Shown piece by piece: positions 44,974 to 55,135 of a stretch of DNA of 64,000 nucleotides (positions are counted from its first letter, which is position 1; each line of letters opens with the position of its first letter). The notes beneath the pieces are model-generated. The model made no database searches and was not told where the DNA came from. It saw only the letters and a list, made by a program, of their open reading frames with translations. Source of the stretch: Streptomyces sp. CBMA29 (GTDB lineage Bacteria; Actinomycetota; Actinomycetes; Streptomycetales; Streptomycetaceae); contig NZ_MECL01000192.1 of assembly GCF_014596445.1 (NCBI RefSeq), positions 1 to 64,000 of the forward strand, in the 5' to 3' direction. The position numbers were made by a program, and so were the translations under genes.

Positions 44974-45128
44974 GCCGATCTTTTAAGGGGCGCGGGGAAC
45001 TGCGCCACCCGCCCCCACCGGGCTTTCAGCCCGAACACATCCGCATCTGCCCCACTGGGGCCGGTTTTCAAAGGCGCGCCACCGCCGTGGCTGGCCGCGC
45101 AGTTCCCCGCGCCCCTTAAAAGATCGGC
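44974..45128. repeat. Dispersed intergenic element with perfect 32-bp inverted ends
   Basis: The left arm 44974-45005 (GCCGATCTTTTAAGGGGCGC, continuing GGGGAACTGCGC) is the exact reverse complement of 45097-45128. The 91-base centre has CCGGGCTTTCAGCCCG and GGGGCCGGTTTTC. The AAGGGGCGCGGGGAACTGCGC word is familiar from many Streptomyces intergenic regions. A decayed relative is at 37519-37632. No coding frame; the rest of the 44856-45181 gap has a twice-occurring CCAGGGCCGCG. Confidence 0.9.
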
Positions 45129-45181
45129 GCACCGCCTTGCGCAGAGGCGACGTACCAGGGGGCGTGCCCCTGGGGGAGGGG

Positions 45182-46513
45182 CTAGACGCGCCAGGGGAGT
45201 TCGGTGGTGATGTGGGTGGGGCCGCCGGGGGGTGAGGCCACGGCGAGGACACCGTCGACGGAGTCGAGCCGCTCGGCGAGCCCGGCGAGCCCGGACCCAC
45301 CGGACACGGCGGCGCCCCCGCGCCCGTTGTCGGTGACCTGCATCATGAGCCGGTCACCGACCCGCCACACATCAACGGTCGCGCGCGAAGCGCCACTGTG
45401 CTTGCTGATGTTCTGAAGCAGCTCGGACACCGTGAAGTAGGCGATGCCCTCAATGGCGGGCACCGGCCGCGCCGGCAGATCGACGGTCACGGCGACCGGC
45501 ACCGTGCAGCGTGACGCGACCGACGACAGGGCCGCGTCCAGGCCGCGGTCGGTGAGGATCGCCGGGTGGATGCCCCGGGCCAGATCCCGCAGCTCCTGAA
45601 GCGCGATCTTCACCTCGCCGTGCGCCTCCTCGACCATCACGGCCCCGGCCGACGGATCTTCGAGCAGCTTCTCCTTGGCCAGGCCGAGGTCCATGGCCAG
45701 CGCCACCAGCCGCGCCTGCGCGCCGTCGTGCAGATCCCGCTCGATCCGCCGCAGGTCGGCCGCCGCCGTGTCGACCACGACCCCGCGGTCCGACTCCAGC
45801 TCGGTGACCCGCTCCGCCAGCCGGGAAGGACCGAGCAGACCGCTCACCAGAATCCGGTCGACGTGCGCCATGCCCCGGTAGACCCACGGGCTGCTCAGCA
45901 CGAGCGCGCCGCCGACCACGACACACAGCAGCATGTCGGCCGGGGTGTGCAGCCACCAGCCGTGCCCGTGCCCGTCGCCGTACATCTGGAGGCCGTCCTG
46001 CCCGAAGTAGACCGGGAAGACCCAGCGCCACAGCGGATACGTCAACAGGCCCCAGCCGTACGTGAAGAAGCTGACGGCGACGGAGAAGGTGAAGATCCCC
46101 CACGGGAAGTGGATCAGGGTGTAGGCGGCGTGCCGCCAGTTGACGCCGCTGCCGAGCTGGGCACCGAGCCGGGACAGGAAACCGCCGTTCCTGCCGCGTA
46201 CCGGCCGCGGGTCCTCCACGTCCAGCCAGAGCAGCGACCGCGCGCGGGCCCGCTCCACGGCGCCGATCGCGCGGCAGCCGCCGAGCGCGAGCACGAGCAC
46301 CGGCAGACCGATGAAGGTGACCAGCAGCCCGGCGCCGAGCGAGAACATCGTCACGGTCCAGACGAAGCCGGCGACGCCCATCGGCAGATTGATCAGCAGG
46401 TAGGCGAGCTCGCGCCAGGCGCGTGCCTCGACCGGCGCGCGCAGCGCCGTCGGCAGGCGGTGCCCGCGTTCGCGCTCACGCGCACGTTCGGCGGGCGGGA
46501 AGCCGTAAGCCAT
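45182..46513 (-). CDS. Sensor histidine kinase (NarL-system type), first of a tandem pair
   Basis: The 443-residue protein has four or more membrane helices (about 36-75 and 128-210), a DUF-type sensor domain, then the phospho-acceptor H262 in RIERDLHDGAQARLV (HisKA_3) and an ATPase domain with N-box FTVSELLQNISKHSG and VTDNGRGGA. It is about 45 residues longer than its neighbour, mainly between the helices (including HGHGHGWWLHT near 181). Probable partner: the LuxR regulator at 43068. Confidence 0.93.
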   Translation of the reverse strand: MAYGFPPAERARERERGHRLPTALRAPVEARAWRELAYLLINLPMGVAGFVWTVTMFSLGAGLLVTFIGLPVLVLALGGCRAIGAVERARARSLLWLDVEDPRPVRGRNGGFLSRLGAQLGSGVNWRHAAYTLIHFPWGIFTFSVAVSFFTYGWGLLTYPLWRWVFPVYFGQDGLQMYGDGHGHGWWLHTPADMLLCVVVGGALVLSSPWVYRGMAHVDRILVSGLLGPSRLAERVTELESDRGVVVDTAAADLRRIERDLHDGAQARLVALAMDLGLAKEKLLEDPSAGAVMVEEAHGEVKIALQELRDLARGIHPAILTDRGLDAALSSVASRCTVPVAVTVDLPARPVPAIEGIAYFTVSELLQNISKHSGASRATVDVWRVGDRLMMQVTDNGRGGAAVSGGSGLAGLAERLDSVDGVLAVASPPGGPTHITTELPWRV

Positions 46514-46678
46514 GGTCGGTCCGTCCTCTCTGCTTTTCTCTGTGACTCCATGGTGGCTGCTGTATGCACCCATCCCCATGGTGCGGATCGGCGTCTTGGG
46601 GGTGGGGCTAGCCCTACCGCCCCGACCCCCCACGGCCGCCGCGCTCCGCGCCTGGCCCCGGTCAGCGCGTGGCCCGGG

Positions 46679-47875
46679 TCAGCGCGTGGCCCCGGCCTTG
46701 CGGAACTCCCGGTCGCGCCAGGGCAGTTCTGCCGTGACCACGGTCGGCCCCGCCACCGGTGAGCTGACCACGAAGAGCCCGTCCACCGACCGCAGCCGTT
46801 CGCCGAGCCCGGCCAGACCCGTACCGCCCGACACGTCCGCGCCGCCGCGGCCGTCGTCCCGTACCTGTACCATCAGCCGGTCGTCGGCGCGCCACACGTC
46901 CACCGAGGCGTGCCGCGCCCGGCTGTGCTTGCTGACGTTCTGCAGCAGCTCCGAGACCGTGAAGTACGCGATCCCCTCGATCGCCTCCGCGGGCCGCGCG
47001 GGCAGATCGACGGTCACGGCGACCGGCACCGTACAGCGTGACGCGACCGACGACAGGGCCGCGTCCAGGCCGCGGTCGGTGAGGATCGCCGGGTGGATGC
47101 CGCGCGCCAGATCCCGCAGTTCCTGGAGGGCCACCTTCACCTCGCCGTGCGCCTCGCCCACCATCTTGGCCGCCGCCTCCGGGTCCTCCAGCAGCTTCTC
47201 CTTGGCCAGGCCGAGGTCCATCGCCAGTGCCACCAGCCGCGCCTGCGCGCCGTCGTGCAGGTCGCGCTCGATCCGCCGCAGGTCGGCCGCCGCCGTGTCG
47301 ACCACGACCCCGCGGTCCGACTCCAGCTCCTCGATCCGCCGCTCCAGCTCGTCCGACGGCTGGAGCAGACCGCGGACCATCGCCCGGTCGACCGTCGTCA
47401 GCCCGCGCGCCAGGAACGGCAGCACCGGCCACAGCACGAACAGCGAGACCAGCGTCAAGGTGAAGGTGAGGATGCCCCACGGCAGCCGGATCCCGTAATA
47501 AAGGGCGTGCCGCCACGCCACCGGGTCCTTCAGCGACGCCCACAGCCACGGCAGGAAGCCGAAGGTGCCCCGCTTCAGCGGGCGCGGCTCGTCGATGCGC
47601 ACGCCCAGCAGGTCGCGCGCCCGGCTCCGCTCCACCCGCCCCAGCAGCCGGCACCCGGCGAGTCCGTACGCCAGCAGGGGCAACCCGATCACCGTCACCG
47701 ACAGGCTGAGGCCCACCGTCACGACCGTCACGACGTAGACGAAGCCGATGATCGACACCGGCAGATTCAGCAGCAGATACCCGATCTCCCGCCACGTCAC
47801 GCGGTCGTACGCGAAGCGCACGGGCGGCAGCGGGGCGGGGGCGGCGGGTTGACGGGACGCGGGCGAGGTGTTCAT
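46679..47875 (-). CDS. Sensor histidine kinase (NarL-system type), second of a tandem pair
   Basis: The 398-residue protein is a paralogue of the preceding kinase with H207 in the same RIERDLHDGAQARLV, N-box FTVSELLQNVSKHSR and VRDDGRGGA. The ATG at 47875 starts MNTSPASRQPAAPAP; an open frame further upstream is not supported by a site. The kinase domains of the two genes share long nearly identical DNA blocks, pointing to recent duplication or gene conversion. Confidence 0.93.
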   Translation of the reverse strand: MNTSPASRQPAAPAPLPPVRFAYDRVTWREIGYLLLNLPVSIIGFVYVVTVVTVGLSLSVTVIGLPLLAYGLAGCRLLGRVERSRARDLLGVRIDEPRPLKRGTFGFLPWLWASLKDPVAWRHALYYGIRLPWGILTFTLTLVSLFVLWPVLPFLARGLTTVDRAMVRGLLQPSDELERRIEELESDRGVVVDTAAADLRRIERDLHDGAQARLVALAMDLGLAKEKLLEDPEAAAKMVGEAHGEVKVALQELRDLARGIHPAILTDRGLDAALSSVASRCTVPVAVTVDLPARPAEAIEGIAYFTVSELLQNVSKHSRARHASVDVWRADDRLMVQVRDDGRGGADVSGGTGLAGLGERLRSVDGLFVVSSPVAGPTVVTAELPWRDREFRKAGATR

Positions 47876-48121
47876 GAGTCCAGCCTGCCGGTGAAGCGGT
47901 GGGGCGCGCCATGGGGTGCGTAGGTCAGGCGGCGGTGGGGTTATCCCCCGGTACGGGCGCGGGCGCCGGTCGCGCCGCGGGCGATGCCGCTTTCGGTGCC
48001 CGCACGGGGGGCGTGCGCGCGTGAAGCCAGGGCCTAGACTCCCTCCGTATAGATCGTCTAAAGAGATCCACAAGGATCGCTGGACACCACCGGTCAACGA
48101 GTGAACGAGGGGCGGACGGAC

Positions 48122-48490
48122 GTGGACTACTTCCACGGCTACTCGGTCGTCGGCCTGGTCGCGGTCGTCGGTGTGCTCTTCGTGACCGTCGCCTTCGCGT
48201 CCGGCCGCCTGCTGCGGCCCGTCGTGCCGACGCGCGAGAAGATGCTCACGTACGAGTGCGGGGTCGACCCGGTCGGCGAGGGCTGGGCGCACACCCAGGT
48301 CAAGTACTACGTGTACTCCTTCCTCTACGTCATCTTCGCGGTCGACGCGATCTTCCTGTTCCCGTGGGCCACGGTCTTCGCCGCGCCCGGCTTCGGCGCC
48401 ACGACGCTGGTGGAGATGTTCGTCTTCATCGGCTTCCTCGCGATCGGGCTGCTCTACGCATGGAAGAAGGGCGTCCTCGAATGGACGTGA
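48122..48490 (+). CDS. nuoA2: Complex I-like subunit A, second set
   Basis: The 122-residue protein has three helices and the NuoA signature ([20 protein letters not shown], then [11 protein letters not shown]). The GTG at 48122 follows AGGGGCGGAC; a GTG at 48101 would add 7 residues but has no site. It is the first gene of a ten-gene set that lacks nuoD, E, F and G. The last bases overlap nuoB2. Confidence 0.92.
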   Translation: MDYFHGYSVVGLVAVVGVLFVTVAFASGRLLRPVVPTREKMLTYECGVDPVGEGWAHTQVKYYVYSFLYVIFAVDAIFLFPWATVFAAPGFGATTLVEMFVFIGFLAIGLLYAWKKGVLEWT

Positions 48491-49086
48491 ACCCGGCCGC
48501 GCAGGCGGCTGCGCCGCAGGCGCTTCCCGAGCCGCGCCGGCTCGGCGTGCTGTCCCGGCTGGCGCCGGAGCCGATGAAGGTGGTGCTCAACTGGGGCCGC
48601 CGCTACAGCCTGTGGGTCTTCAACTTCGGCCTCGCCTGCTGCGCCATCGAGTTCATCGCCGCGTCGATGTCCCGGCACGACTTCATCCGGCTGGGCGTCA
48701 TCCCCTTCGCGCCGGGACCGCGCCAGGCCGACCTCATGGTCGTCTCCGGCACCGTCACCGACAAGATGGCGCCCGCCGTCAAGCGCCTGTACGAGCAGAT
48801 GCCCGAGCCGAAGTACGTCATCTCCTTCGGCGCCTGCTCCAACTGCGGCGGCCCCTACTGGGACTCGTACTCCGTCACCAAGGGCGTCGACCAGATCATC
48901 CCCGTCGACGTCTACGTGCCCGGCTGCCCGCCGCGCCCCGAAGCGCTCCTCCAGGGCATCCTCAAGCTCCAGGAGAAGATCGCGCGCGAGTCGCTGGCGG
49001 AGCGGTACGGCTCCGCCGCGGGCCCGCGCCCGTCCGTCGCCGCCTTGACGAGCGGCCTCGTCACTCCGCCGGAGGGGCCGCGGTGA
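48481..49086 (+). CDS. nuoB2: Complex I-like subunit B, second set
   Basis: NuoB holds the terminal cluster N2. The 201-residue protein keeps all four ligands: C53 and C54 (GLACCAIEF), C119 ([10 protein letters not shown]) and C149 ([10 protein letters not shown]). So an intact electron exit toward quinone is expected. The ATG at 48481 or the GTG at 48487, which forms GTGA with the nuoA2 stop, can both serve. The NuoD partner that normally completes the quinone site is not encoded in this cluster. Confidence 0.93.
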   Translation: MDVNPAAQAAAPQALPEPRRLGVLSRLAPEPMKVVLNWGRRYSLWVFNFGLACCAIEFIAASMSRHDFIRLGVIPFAPGPRQADLMVVSGTVTDKMAPAVKRLYEQMPEPKYVISFGACSNCGGPYWDSYSVTKGVDQIIPVDVYVPGCPPRPEALLQGILKLQEKIARESLAERYGSAAGPRPSVAALTSGLVTPPEGPR

Positions 49087-50600
49087 CCGGTTGGCTGCCG
49101 CGGGAGGCCGCGGAGATCTTCGGCGAGGGCGCCGTCGCACAGGAGGCGTACGACCTCCTGACCGTCGATGTGCCGGCCGGTGAGTGGGTCGCCTCGCTCA
49201 CGGCCGCGCGGGACACCCTCGGCTGCACGTACTTCGACTGGCTGAGCGCCGTCGACGAGCCCGGCACCGGCTTCCGCGTCTGCGCGCACGTCGTCGCGCT
49301 GGACGGCGGCGTCCGGCGGCTGCTGCTGCGTACGACCGTGCCGCACGACGCGCCCGTCCTCGCCACCGCCACCGGCGTCTACGCGGGGGCCGCCTGGCAC
49401 GAACGCGAGACCCACGAGATGTTCGGCGTCGACTTCACCGGGCACCCGGGCCTCGCGCCGCTCCTCCTCCCCGACGAGTTCGAGGGGCACCCCCTCCGCA
49501 AGGACTTCGTCCTCGCGGCCCGCGTCGCCAAGGCATGGCCCGGCGCCAAGGAGCCCGGCGAGTCCCACGACGGCGGCCCCAAGCGCCGTCAGATGCAGCC
49601 CCCCGGCGTCCCCGACCCCAACGACTGGGGCCCCCAAAAAGGCCAGCTCCCCCCCGCCCCCACGCGCCCCGCCCGCCCGGCCCGTACGGCGCCCCCCGGC
49701 GACCGGCCCGCGCGCCGCACCCGCAGCGTGACCGAAGGCTCCGCCAGCCAAGCCCCTGCCGGGGGCTCCGCCGCCGACCCCCCCGCGCCCCCACGCAAGC
49801 GCGTCCCCGACGCCCCATGGGAACAACCCCCGTCACCCCCCGCCGCCCCCGCCGCAGGCGGCAGTTCCGCTGTGGGCAGCGAGCCCGCGTCGTCCGGCGA
49901 GCCCGCCGCAGGTGGTGGCTCCGCCGGGGTTGGCGGACTGGCGTCGTCCGACGAGTCTGCCGCCGGCGGTGGCTCCGCCCGGATTGGCGGACTGGCGTCG
50001 TCCGACGAGTCTGCCGCTGGCGAGGCGCCTGCGACAGGTGGCACCCCCGCCCGGAGTAGCAAGCCCGCGCCGTCGGACAAGCCCGCCGCTGGCGGCAGTT
50101 CCGTTGCCAGCAGCGTGCCCGTGCCGTCCGAGGCGTCCGATGCGAGTGAACCGTCCGCCGCAGGCGAGGAGCTCACCGCAGGCGGTGGCCCTGTCCGGGG
50201 TAGCGAGGCCGAACCGTCCGATGCCGACGAGCCGTCCGCCGCTGGCGGCACCCCCGCCGGGGGCGGCGATGCCGCGTCGTCGGGCGAGCCCGCTGCAAGC
50301 GAACCGTCCGCCGCAGGTGGTGGCTCCGCCCGGGGCGGCGATGCCGCGTCGTCCGACGAGCGCGCTGCGAGCGAACCGCCCGCCGTAGAGGAGGGGCCCG
50401 CCGCAGGCGGCACCCCCGCCCGGGGCGGCGAGCCCGAGTCGTCCGACGAACCCGCCGCAGGCGAACTGCCCGCCGCAGGCGAACCGTCCGCCGCAGGCGA
50501 ACCGTCCGCCGCAGGCGAGCCGTCCGTCGGGGGTGGCGGCTCGGCTGGGGGTGGCGGAGACACGCCTACGGACAAGCCCGCCGCAGGCGAGGGGGGGTGA
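49083..50600 (+). CDS. nuoC2: Complex I-like subunit C with long repeat tail, second set
   Basis: Residues 1-155 form the 30-kDa NuoC domain ([20 protein letters not shown], 103-122, and GHPLRKDF). After a Pro-rich linker come about 320 residues of Ala/Gly/Ser/Pro/Glu repeats ([18 protein letters not shown] type, then AAGEPS). The GTG start overlaps nuoB2. The tail is very probably translated, because its stop forms a GTGA overlap with nuoH2 and the frame stays open through several hundred codons of repeats. No function for such a tail is known to me; it could be a disordered linker. Confidence 0.88.
   Translation: MTGWLPREAAEIFGEGAVAQEAYDLLTVDVPAGEWVASLTAARDTLGCTYFDWLSAVDEPGTGFRVCAHVVALDGGVRRLLLRTTVPHDAPVLATATGVYAGAAWHERETHEMFGVDFTGHPGLAPLLLPDEFEGHPLRKDFVLAARVAKAWPGAKEPGESHDGGPKRRQMQPPGVPDPNDWGPQKGQLPPAPTRPARPARTAPPGDRPARRTRSVTEGSASQAPAGGSAADPPAPPRKRVPDAPWEQPPSPPAAPAAGGSSAVGSEPASSGEPAAGGGSAGVGGLASSDESAAGGGSARIGGLASSDESAAGEAPATGGTPARSSKPAPSDKPAAGGSSVASSVPVPSEASDASEPSAAGEELTAGGGPVRGSEAEPSDADEPSAAGGTPAGGGDAASSGEPAASEPSAAGGGSARGGDAASSDERAASEPPAVEEGPAAGGTPARGGEPESSDEPAAGELPAAGEPSAAGEPSAAGEPSVGGGGSAGGGGDTPTDKPAAGEGG
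49870..50560 (+). repeat. In-frame DNA repeats encoding the NuoC2 tail
   Basis: A 54-base period is clear at 49930 and 49984 (both TTGGCGGACTGGCGTCGTCC and 14 further identical bases). Longer, less regular units follow, and an 18-base unit GCCGCAGGCGAACCGTCC recurs at 50470-50530. All periods are multiples of three. Confidence 0.82.
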
Positions 50601-51559
50601 GCGACGTGGTGGATGTGGCGCTGCGGCTAGCGGCCGTGCTCGTCGTGTTCCTGGTGTTTCCACTGGTGGTGGGGCAGGCGGAGCACAAGGTGATGGCTCA
50701 TATGCAGGGCCGGTTGGGGCCGATGTACGCGGGCGGGTTCCACGGGTGGGCCCAACTGGTGGCGGACGGAGTGAAGTTCGCGCAGAAGGAAGACGTGGTT
50801 CCGGCCGACGCGGACCGGCGGATCTTCCAACTCGCCCCCGCCGTCGCGCTGCTGCCCTACCTCGTGGTGCTGATCGCGATCCCGGTGGGACCCCACGGCT
50901 TCGTGGGCCAGGCGCTGGACGCGGGCCTGATCTTCGTACTGGCCATGATGGGCATCGGCGTGCTCGGCTCGCTGATGGCGGGCTGGGCGTCGGCGAACAA
51001 GTTCTCCCTGCTCGGCGGCCTGCGCACGGCGGCGCAACTGATGGCGTACGAGCTGCCGATGCTGCTCACCGCCGCGTCGGTCGCGATGGCTGCGGGCACG
51101 CTGTCACTGCCGGGCATCGTGGGGGAGTACCACTGGTGGTGGACCCCCTGGCAGCTCATCGGCGGCCTCGTCTTCTTCACGGCGGGCCTCGCCGAGCTGC
51201 AACGGCCCCCGTTCGACATGCCGGTGGCCGACTCCGAGATCATCTTCGGCGCGTACACCGAATACACCGGCCTGCGCTTCGCCCTGTTCCTGCTCGCCGA
51301 GTACGCGGGCATCGTCGTGCTGTGCGCCCTGACCACGGTGCTGTTCCTCGGCGGCTGGCACGGCCCCTGGTCCGGCAGCGTCGGCTGGCTGTGGACGCTG
51401 GTCAAGACCGGCCTGCTGGCCTTCGTCGTGATCTGGCTGCGGGTCAGCTACCCGCGCCTTCGCGAGGACCAGCTCCAGAAACTCGCCTGGACCGTACTCA
51501 TCCCGCTCGCCCTCGCCCAGATCGCCCTGACCGGCGTCGTCAAGGTGGTGATCTCCTAA
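50597..51559 (+). CDS. nuoH2: Complex I-like subunit H, second set
   Basis: The 320-residue membrane protein has the NuoH loop ([20 protein letters not shown]) and eight helices. It lacks the 85-residue tail of the first NuoH. Start GTG overlaps the nuoC2 stop. With NuoB and NuoD, NuoH normally forms the quinone site; NuoD would have to come from the first operon or be replaced. Confidence 0.94.
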   Translation: MSDVVDVALRLAAVLVVFLVFPLVVGQAEHKVMAHMQGRLGPMYAGGFHGWAQLVADGVKFAQKEDVVPADADRRIFQLAPAVALLPYLVVLIAIPVGPHGFVGQALDAGLIFVLAMMGIGVLGSLMAGWASANKFSLLGGLRTAAQLMAYELPMLLTAASVAMAAGTLSLPGIVGEYHWWWTPWQLIGGLVFFTAGLAELQRPPFDMPVADSEIIFGAYTEYTGLRFALFLLAEYAGIVVLCALTTVLFLGGWHGPWSGSVGWLWTLVKTGLLAFVVIWLRVSYPRLREDQLQKLAWTVLIPLALAQIALTGVVKVVIS

Positions 51560-51561
51560 GC

Positions 51562-52164
51562 ATGGCCATCCCCGGAACCGGCCTCGCCAAGGGCCTGGCC
51601 GTCACCCTGCGGACGATGACGAAGCGTTCCGTCACCGACCAGTACCCGGACGCGCTGCCCGCACTCCCGCCGCGCTCGCGCGGTGTGATCGCGCTGTTCG
51701 AGGAGAACTGCACGGTCTGCATGCTGTGCGCCCGCGAGTGCCCCGACTGGTGCATCTACATCGACTCCCACAAGGAGACGACACCGGCCGTCGTCCCCGG
51801 CGGGCGCGAGCGCAGCCGCAATGTGCTGGACCGCTTCGCCATCGACTTCTCGCTGTGCATGTACTGCGGCATCTGCATCGAGGTGTGCCCCTTCGACGCG
51901 CTGTTCTGGTCGCCGGAGTTCGAGTACGCCGAGACCGACATCCTCGAACTCACCCACGAGCGCGACAAGCTGCGCGACTGGATGTGGACGGTGCCCGCGC
52001 CTCCCGCGCTCGACCCGGCCGCCGAGGAACCCAAGGAGATCGCCGCCGCCCGCAAGGCCGCCGACAAGGCCCTCGCCGCACAGGCCCAGGCAGAAGCGCA
52101 GGCACAGACGCAGGCTCAGGCGCAGGCCGAGGCCACCCAGGACCCGGGGGAGGGCGACTCGTGA
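51562..52164 (+). CDS. nuoI2: Complex I-like subunit I, second set
   Basis: The 200-residue protein has two complete 4Fe-4S motifs ([12 protein letters not shown] and [12 protein letters not shown]). The C-terminus is a Gln/Ala run ([19 protein letters not shown]). Without NuoE, F and G in the cluster, ferredoxin would be a likely donor to this subunit (inference). The ATG starts 2 bases after the nuoH2 stop; the stop overlaps nuoJ2. Confidence 0.94.
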   Translation: MAIPGTGLAKGLAVTLRTMTKRSVTDQYPDALPALPPRSRGVIALFEENCTVCMLCARECPDWCIYIDSHKETTPAVVPGGRERSRNVLDRFAIDFSLCMYCGICIEVCPFDALFWSPEFEYAETDILELTHERDKLRDWMWTVPAPPALDPAAEEPKEIAAARKAADKALAAQAQAEAQAQTQAQAQAEATQDPGEGDS

Positions 52165-52736
52165 TCGTCCACGAAACCCTCCACAGCCAGGGCGGCTTCC
52201 TCTCGCCCACCGGCGTCGAGATCGCCTTCCTCCTCGTCGGCCTCGTCACCCTCGGCGCGGCCGTCCTGACCGTCACCACCCGGCAGCTCGTGCACGCGGC
52301 CCTGTGGCTGGTCGTCGCCCTCGGCGGCCTCGCCGTCGAATACCTGCTGCTCACGGCCGAGTTCATCGCCTGGGTGCAGGTGCTGATCTACGTCGGCTCC
52401 GTCGTCGTCCTCCTGCTGTTCGGACTGATGCTGACCAGAGCGCCCATCGGCCGCTCGCCGGACGCCGACTCCGAGAACCGCTGGGTCGCCCTCGGCGTCG
52501 CCGTTGCCGCCGCGGTCACCTTGGTGTGGGTGGTCGTGGACGCCTTCCGCTCCACCTGGATCGACCTGCACGGCGTGGTCCAGGGCTCCTCGCACGCCAC
52601 CGGGCAGACCCTGTTCCGGTTCTGGGTGCTGCCCTTCGAGGCGCTGTCGGTGCTGCTGCTCGCCGCCCTCGTCGGCGCGATCGTCCTCTCCCGCCGCGGG
52701 GACGACGGCGGCACCGCCGCAGGCAAGGAGAACTGA
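52161..52736 (+). CDS. nuoJ2: Complex I-like subunit J, second set
   Basis: The 191-residue protein has five helices and the NuoJ segment [20 protein letters not shown]. It lacks the long charged tail of the first NuoJ. GTG start overlaps nuoI2 and the stop overlaps the nuoK2 ATG. Confidence 0.93.
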   Translation: MIVHETLHSQGGFLSPTGVEIAFLLVGLVTLGAAVLTVTTRQLVHAALWLVVALGGLAVEYLLLTAEFIAWVQVLIYVGSVVVLLLFGLMLTRAPIGRSPDADSENRWVALGVAVAAAVTLVWVVVDAFRSTWIDLHGVVQGSSHATGQTLFRFWVLPFEALSVLLLAALVGAIVLSRRGDDGGTAAGKEN

Positions 52737-53137
52737 TGCACCTCGTCTACCCGGCCGTCCTCGCCGCCCTCCTCTTCTGCGTCGGTGTCTACGGCGTCCT
52801 CGCCCGCCGCAACGCGATCCTCGTCCTGATGTCCGTCGAGCTGATGCTCAACGCCGTCAACCTCAACCTGGTCGCCTTCGACGTGTGGCTGCGCGACACC
52901 CTCCACTCCGGCCAGGCCCTCACCCTGTTCACCATCACGATCGCCGCCGCCGAGATCGGTCTCGGCCTGGCGATCGTGCTGCTCGTGTACCGCAACCGCG
53001 GCAGCTCCGACATCGACCGGCTCACCGACCTCGCCGAACCGCCCGAGCACCCGTCGCCTGAGCACGCGTCGTCCGAGCACACCGCGTCCGACCCGGACGG
53101 CCCGGCCGCTGACAAGAAGGCCGAGGCCGCCGCGTGA
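52736..53137 (+). CDS. nuoK2: Complex I-like subunit K, second set
   Basis: The 133-residue protein keeps E35 ([17 protein letters not shown]) and E73 ([15 protein letters not shown]). A tail of about 35 polar residues with [13 protein letters not shown] follows, absent from the first NuoK. Coupled to both neighbours by stop-start overlaps. Confidence 0.93.
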   Translation: MHLVYPAVLAALLFCVGVYGVLARRNAILVLMSVELMLNAVNLNLVAFDVWLRDTLHSGQALTLFTITIAAAEIGLGLAIVLLVYRNRGSSDIDRLTDLAEPPEHPSPEHASSEHTASDPDGPAADKKAEAAA

Positions 53138-55128
53138 CCCTGACCGCCCTTGCCGCGCTCGTCCCCCTCCTGCCCTTCCTCGGCGCGGTCGCCGGACTCC
53201 TGCTCGGCCGGCGCGCACCCGGCTTCGTACGCCCGCTGGCCGTACTGCCCACCGCCACCGCCTTCGTCCTGGCCGCGGTCGTCGCCGCCCGCCAGGGCAC
53301 CGGCGCGCCGACCGACGCCGTCCACAAGCTCACCGACACCGGCTCCGTGCCCGTCTACCTCGCCCTGCACCTGGACGGCTTCGCGGTCCTGATCGCCGTC
53401 CTCGTCGGCCTCGTCGCCACCTGTGTCCAGCTCTACTCCACCGCCTATCTGCGCGACGACCCGCGCTATCCCTCGTACGCGGCCCTCGTCTCGCTGTTCA
53501 CCGCCGCCATGTTCCTGGTCGTCTACTCGGGCGACCTGATGGTGCTGCTGGTCGGCTGGGAGATCATGGGCATCTGCTCGTACTTCCTGGTCGGGCACTA
53601 CTGGGAGACCGAGGCCGCCAGGACGGCGTCGATCAAGGCGTTCCTGGTCACCAAGCTCGGCGACGTCCCCTTCCTCATCGGGGTGTTCGCGCTCGCCGCC
53701 GACGCCGGGACCTTCCGGATCAGCGGCATCCTCTCCGCCGCGGCGCACGGCCGACTCCACCACCCCACGGTGATCGCGCTGCTGCTGCTCGCCGGGGTCG
53801 CGGGCAAGTCCGCGCAGTTCCCGCTGCACACCTGGCTGCCCGACGCGATGGCCGGTCCCACCCCGGTCTCCGCGCTGATCCACGCCGCCACCATGGTCGC
53901 CGCCGGCATCTATCTGGTGGCCAGGCTGCTGCCGGTGTTCACCGCGTCCGCCGCCGCACTGGCCGTCCTCGCCGTGATGGCCGCCGTCACCATGATCGGC
54001 TCGGGCCTGGCCGCCCTCGCCCAGGACGACATCAAACGCGTGCTGGCGTACTCCACCATCGGCCAACTCGGCTACATGGCGGGCGCCCTGGCCGTCGCCG
54101 ACCGCGACGCCGCCGTCTTCCACCTCCTGTCGCACGGCGCCTTCAAGGCGCTGCTCTTCCTCGGCGCGGGCGTCGTCATCCACGCGGCGGGCACCAACTC
54201 GCTCACCGCGATGTCCCGCATGGGATCGCTCGCCAAGCGCGTCCCCGACGCCATGTGGACGATGGGCATCGCGCTCGCCGCCCTCGCGGCCCTCCCTCCG
54301 CTGTCCGGTTTCTTCTCCAAGGAGTCCGTGCTGCGCGCCGCCGAGCACGCCTCGGCCGGGCACACCGCGCACGTTCCCTCGGCCGTCGGCTGGACCGTCT
54401 TCGTCGCGGGCCTGATCGCCGCCGTCCTGACAGCCGGATACGCCACCCGGCTGTTCCTGCTGGCTTTCCGCGGCAGCGGCCCCGAAGCCCCCGACCACGG
54501 CAGGCAGCCCGTCGTGATGACCTCCGTGCTGTGGGTGCTGGCCGTCCCCGCCATCGCCTTCGGCGGCCTCGCCTACCGCGAGCTGCCCGACTGGTTCGGC
54601 GGCGGCCCGCTCGGCCCCACCCTGATCACCTCCGTCCTCGGCACCGGCCTGGCCCTGGTCGGCGTCCTCATCACCTACGGCGCCTGGAAGGCGGCCACCG
54701 CCACCCGGCTCGCCGTCCCCGCCGGAGCCGTCGTCACCGCCGACGGCGACCCCGGCGCCGAACCCGCCCTCGTCGAGGCCGAGGCCATCGCCACCCACGA
54801 GGCGGTCTACGGCGACATCGCGTCCGCCGACGACCCGGGCGACCCCGGCCGCCTGCTGCTGGGCAGGCTGCACCGCCACGCGGCCCACGGCTTCCACCTC
54901 GACGCCCTCTACACCGCGCTGTTCGTCCGCCCGGTGCTGGCCGCAGCGCAACTCGTCCGCTTCCTGGACCGCGAGGTCATCGAGACCTACGTCCGCGGCG
55001 CGGGCGGCACCCCCCGGCTGCTCGGCGCGGCCGTCCGCAAGGCCCAGACCGGAAACGTCCAGACCTACCTCAGCGCGCTGCTGGCCGGTGCGGTCGTCCT
55101 CGCCGTCCTCGTCGCCGTCGGAGGCTGA
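53134..55128 (+). CDS. nuoL2: Complex I-like subunit L, second set
   Basis: The 664-residue antiporter-like subunit has [20 protein letters not shown] with the conserved Glu, [20 protein letters not shown] and the C-terminal lateral helix region. So a proton pump module is retained in the second set. GTG start overlaps nuoK2; nuoM2 follows after 7 bases. Confidence 0.95.
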   Translation: MTLTALAALVPLLPFLGAVAGLLLGRRAPGFVRPLAVLPTATAFVLAAVVAARQGTGAPTDAVHKLTDTGSVPVYLALHLDGFAVLIAVLVGLVATCVQLYSTAYLRDDPRYPSYAALVSLFTAAMFLVVYSGDLMVLLVGWEIMGICSYFLVGHYWETEAARTASIKAFLVTKLGDVPFLIGVFALAADAGTFRISGILSAAAHGRLHHPTVIALLLLAGVAGKSAQFPLHTWLPDAMAGPTPVSALIHAATMVAAGIYLVARLLPVFTASAAALAVLAVMAAVTMIGSGLAALAQDDIKRVLAYSTIGQLGYMAGALAVADRDAAVFHLLSHGAFKALLFLGAGVVIHAAGTNSLTAMSRMGSLAKRVPDAMWTMGIALAALAALPPLSGFFSKESVLRAAEHASAGHTAHVPSAVGWTVFVAGLIAAVLTAGYATRLFLLAFRGSGPEAPDHGRQPVVMTSVLWVLAVPAIAFGGLAYRELPDWFGGGPLGPTLITSVLGTGLALVGVLITYGAWKAATATRLAVPAGAVVTADGDPGAEPALVEAEAIATHEAVYGDIASADDPGDPGRLLLGRLHRHAAHGFHLDALYTALFVRPVLAAAQLVRFLDREVIETYVRGAGGTPRLLGAAVRKAQTGNVQTYLSALLAGAVVLAVLVAVGG

Positions 55129-55135
55129 GCCCGAA

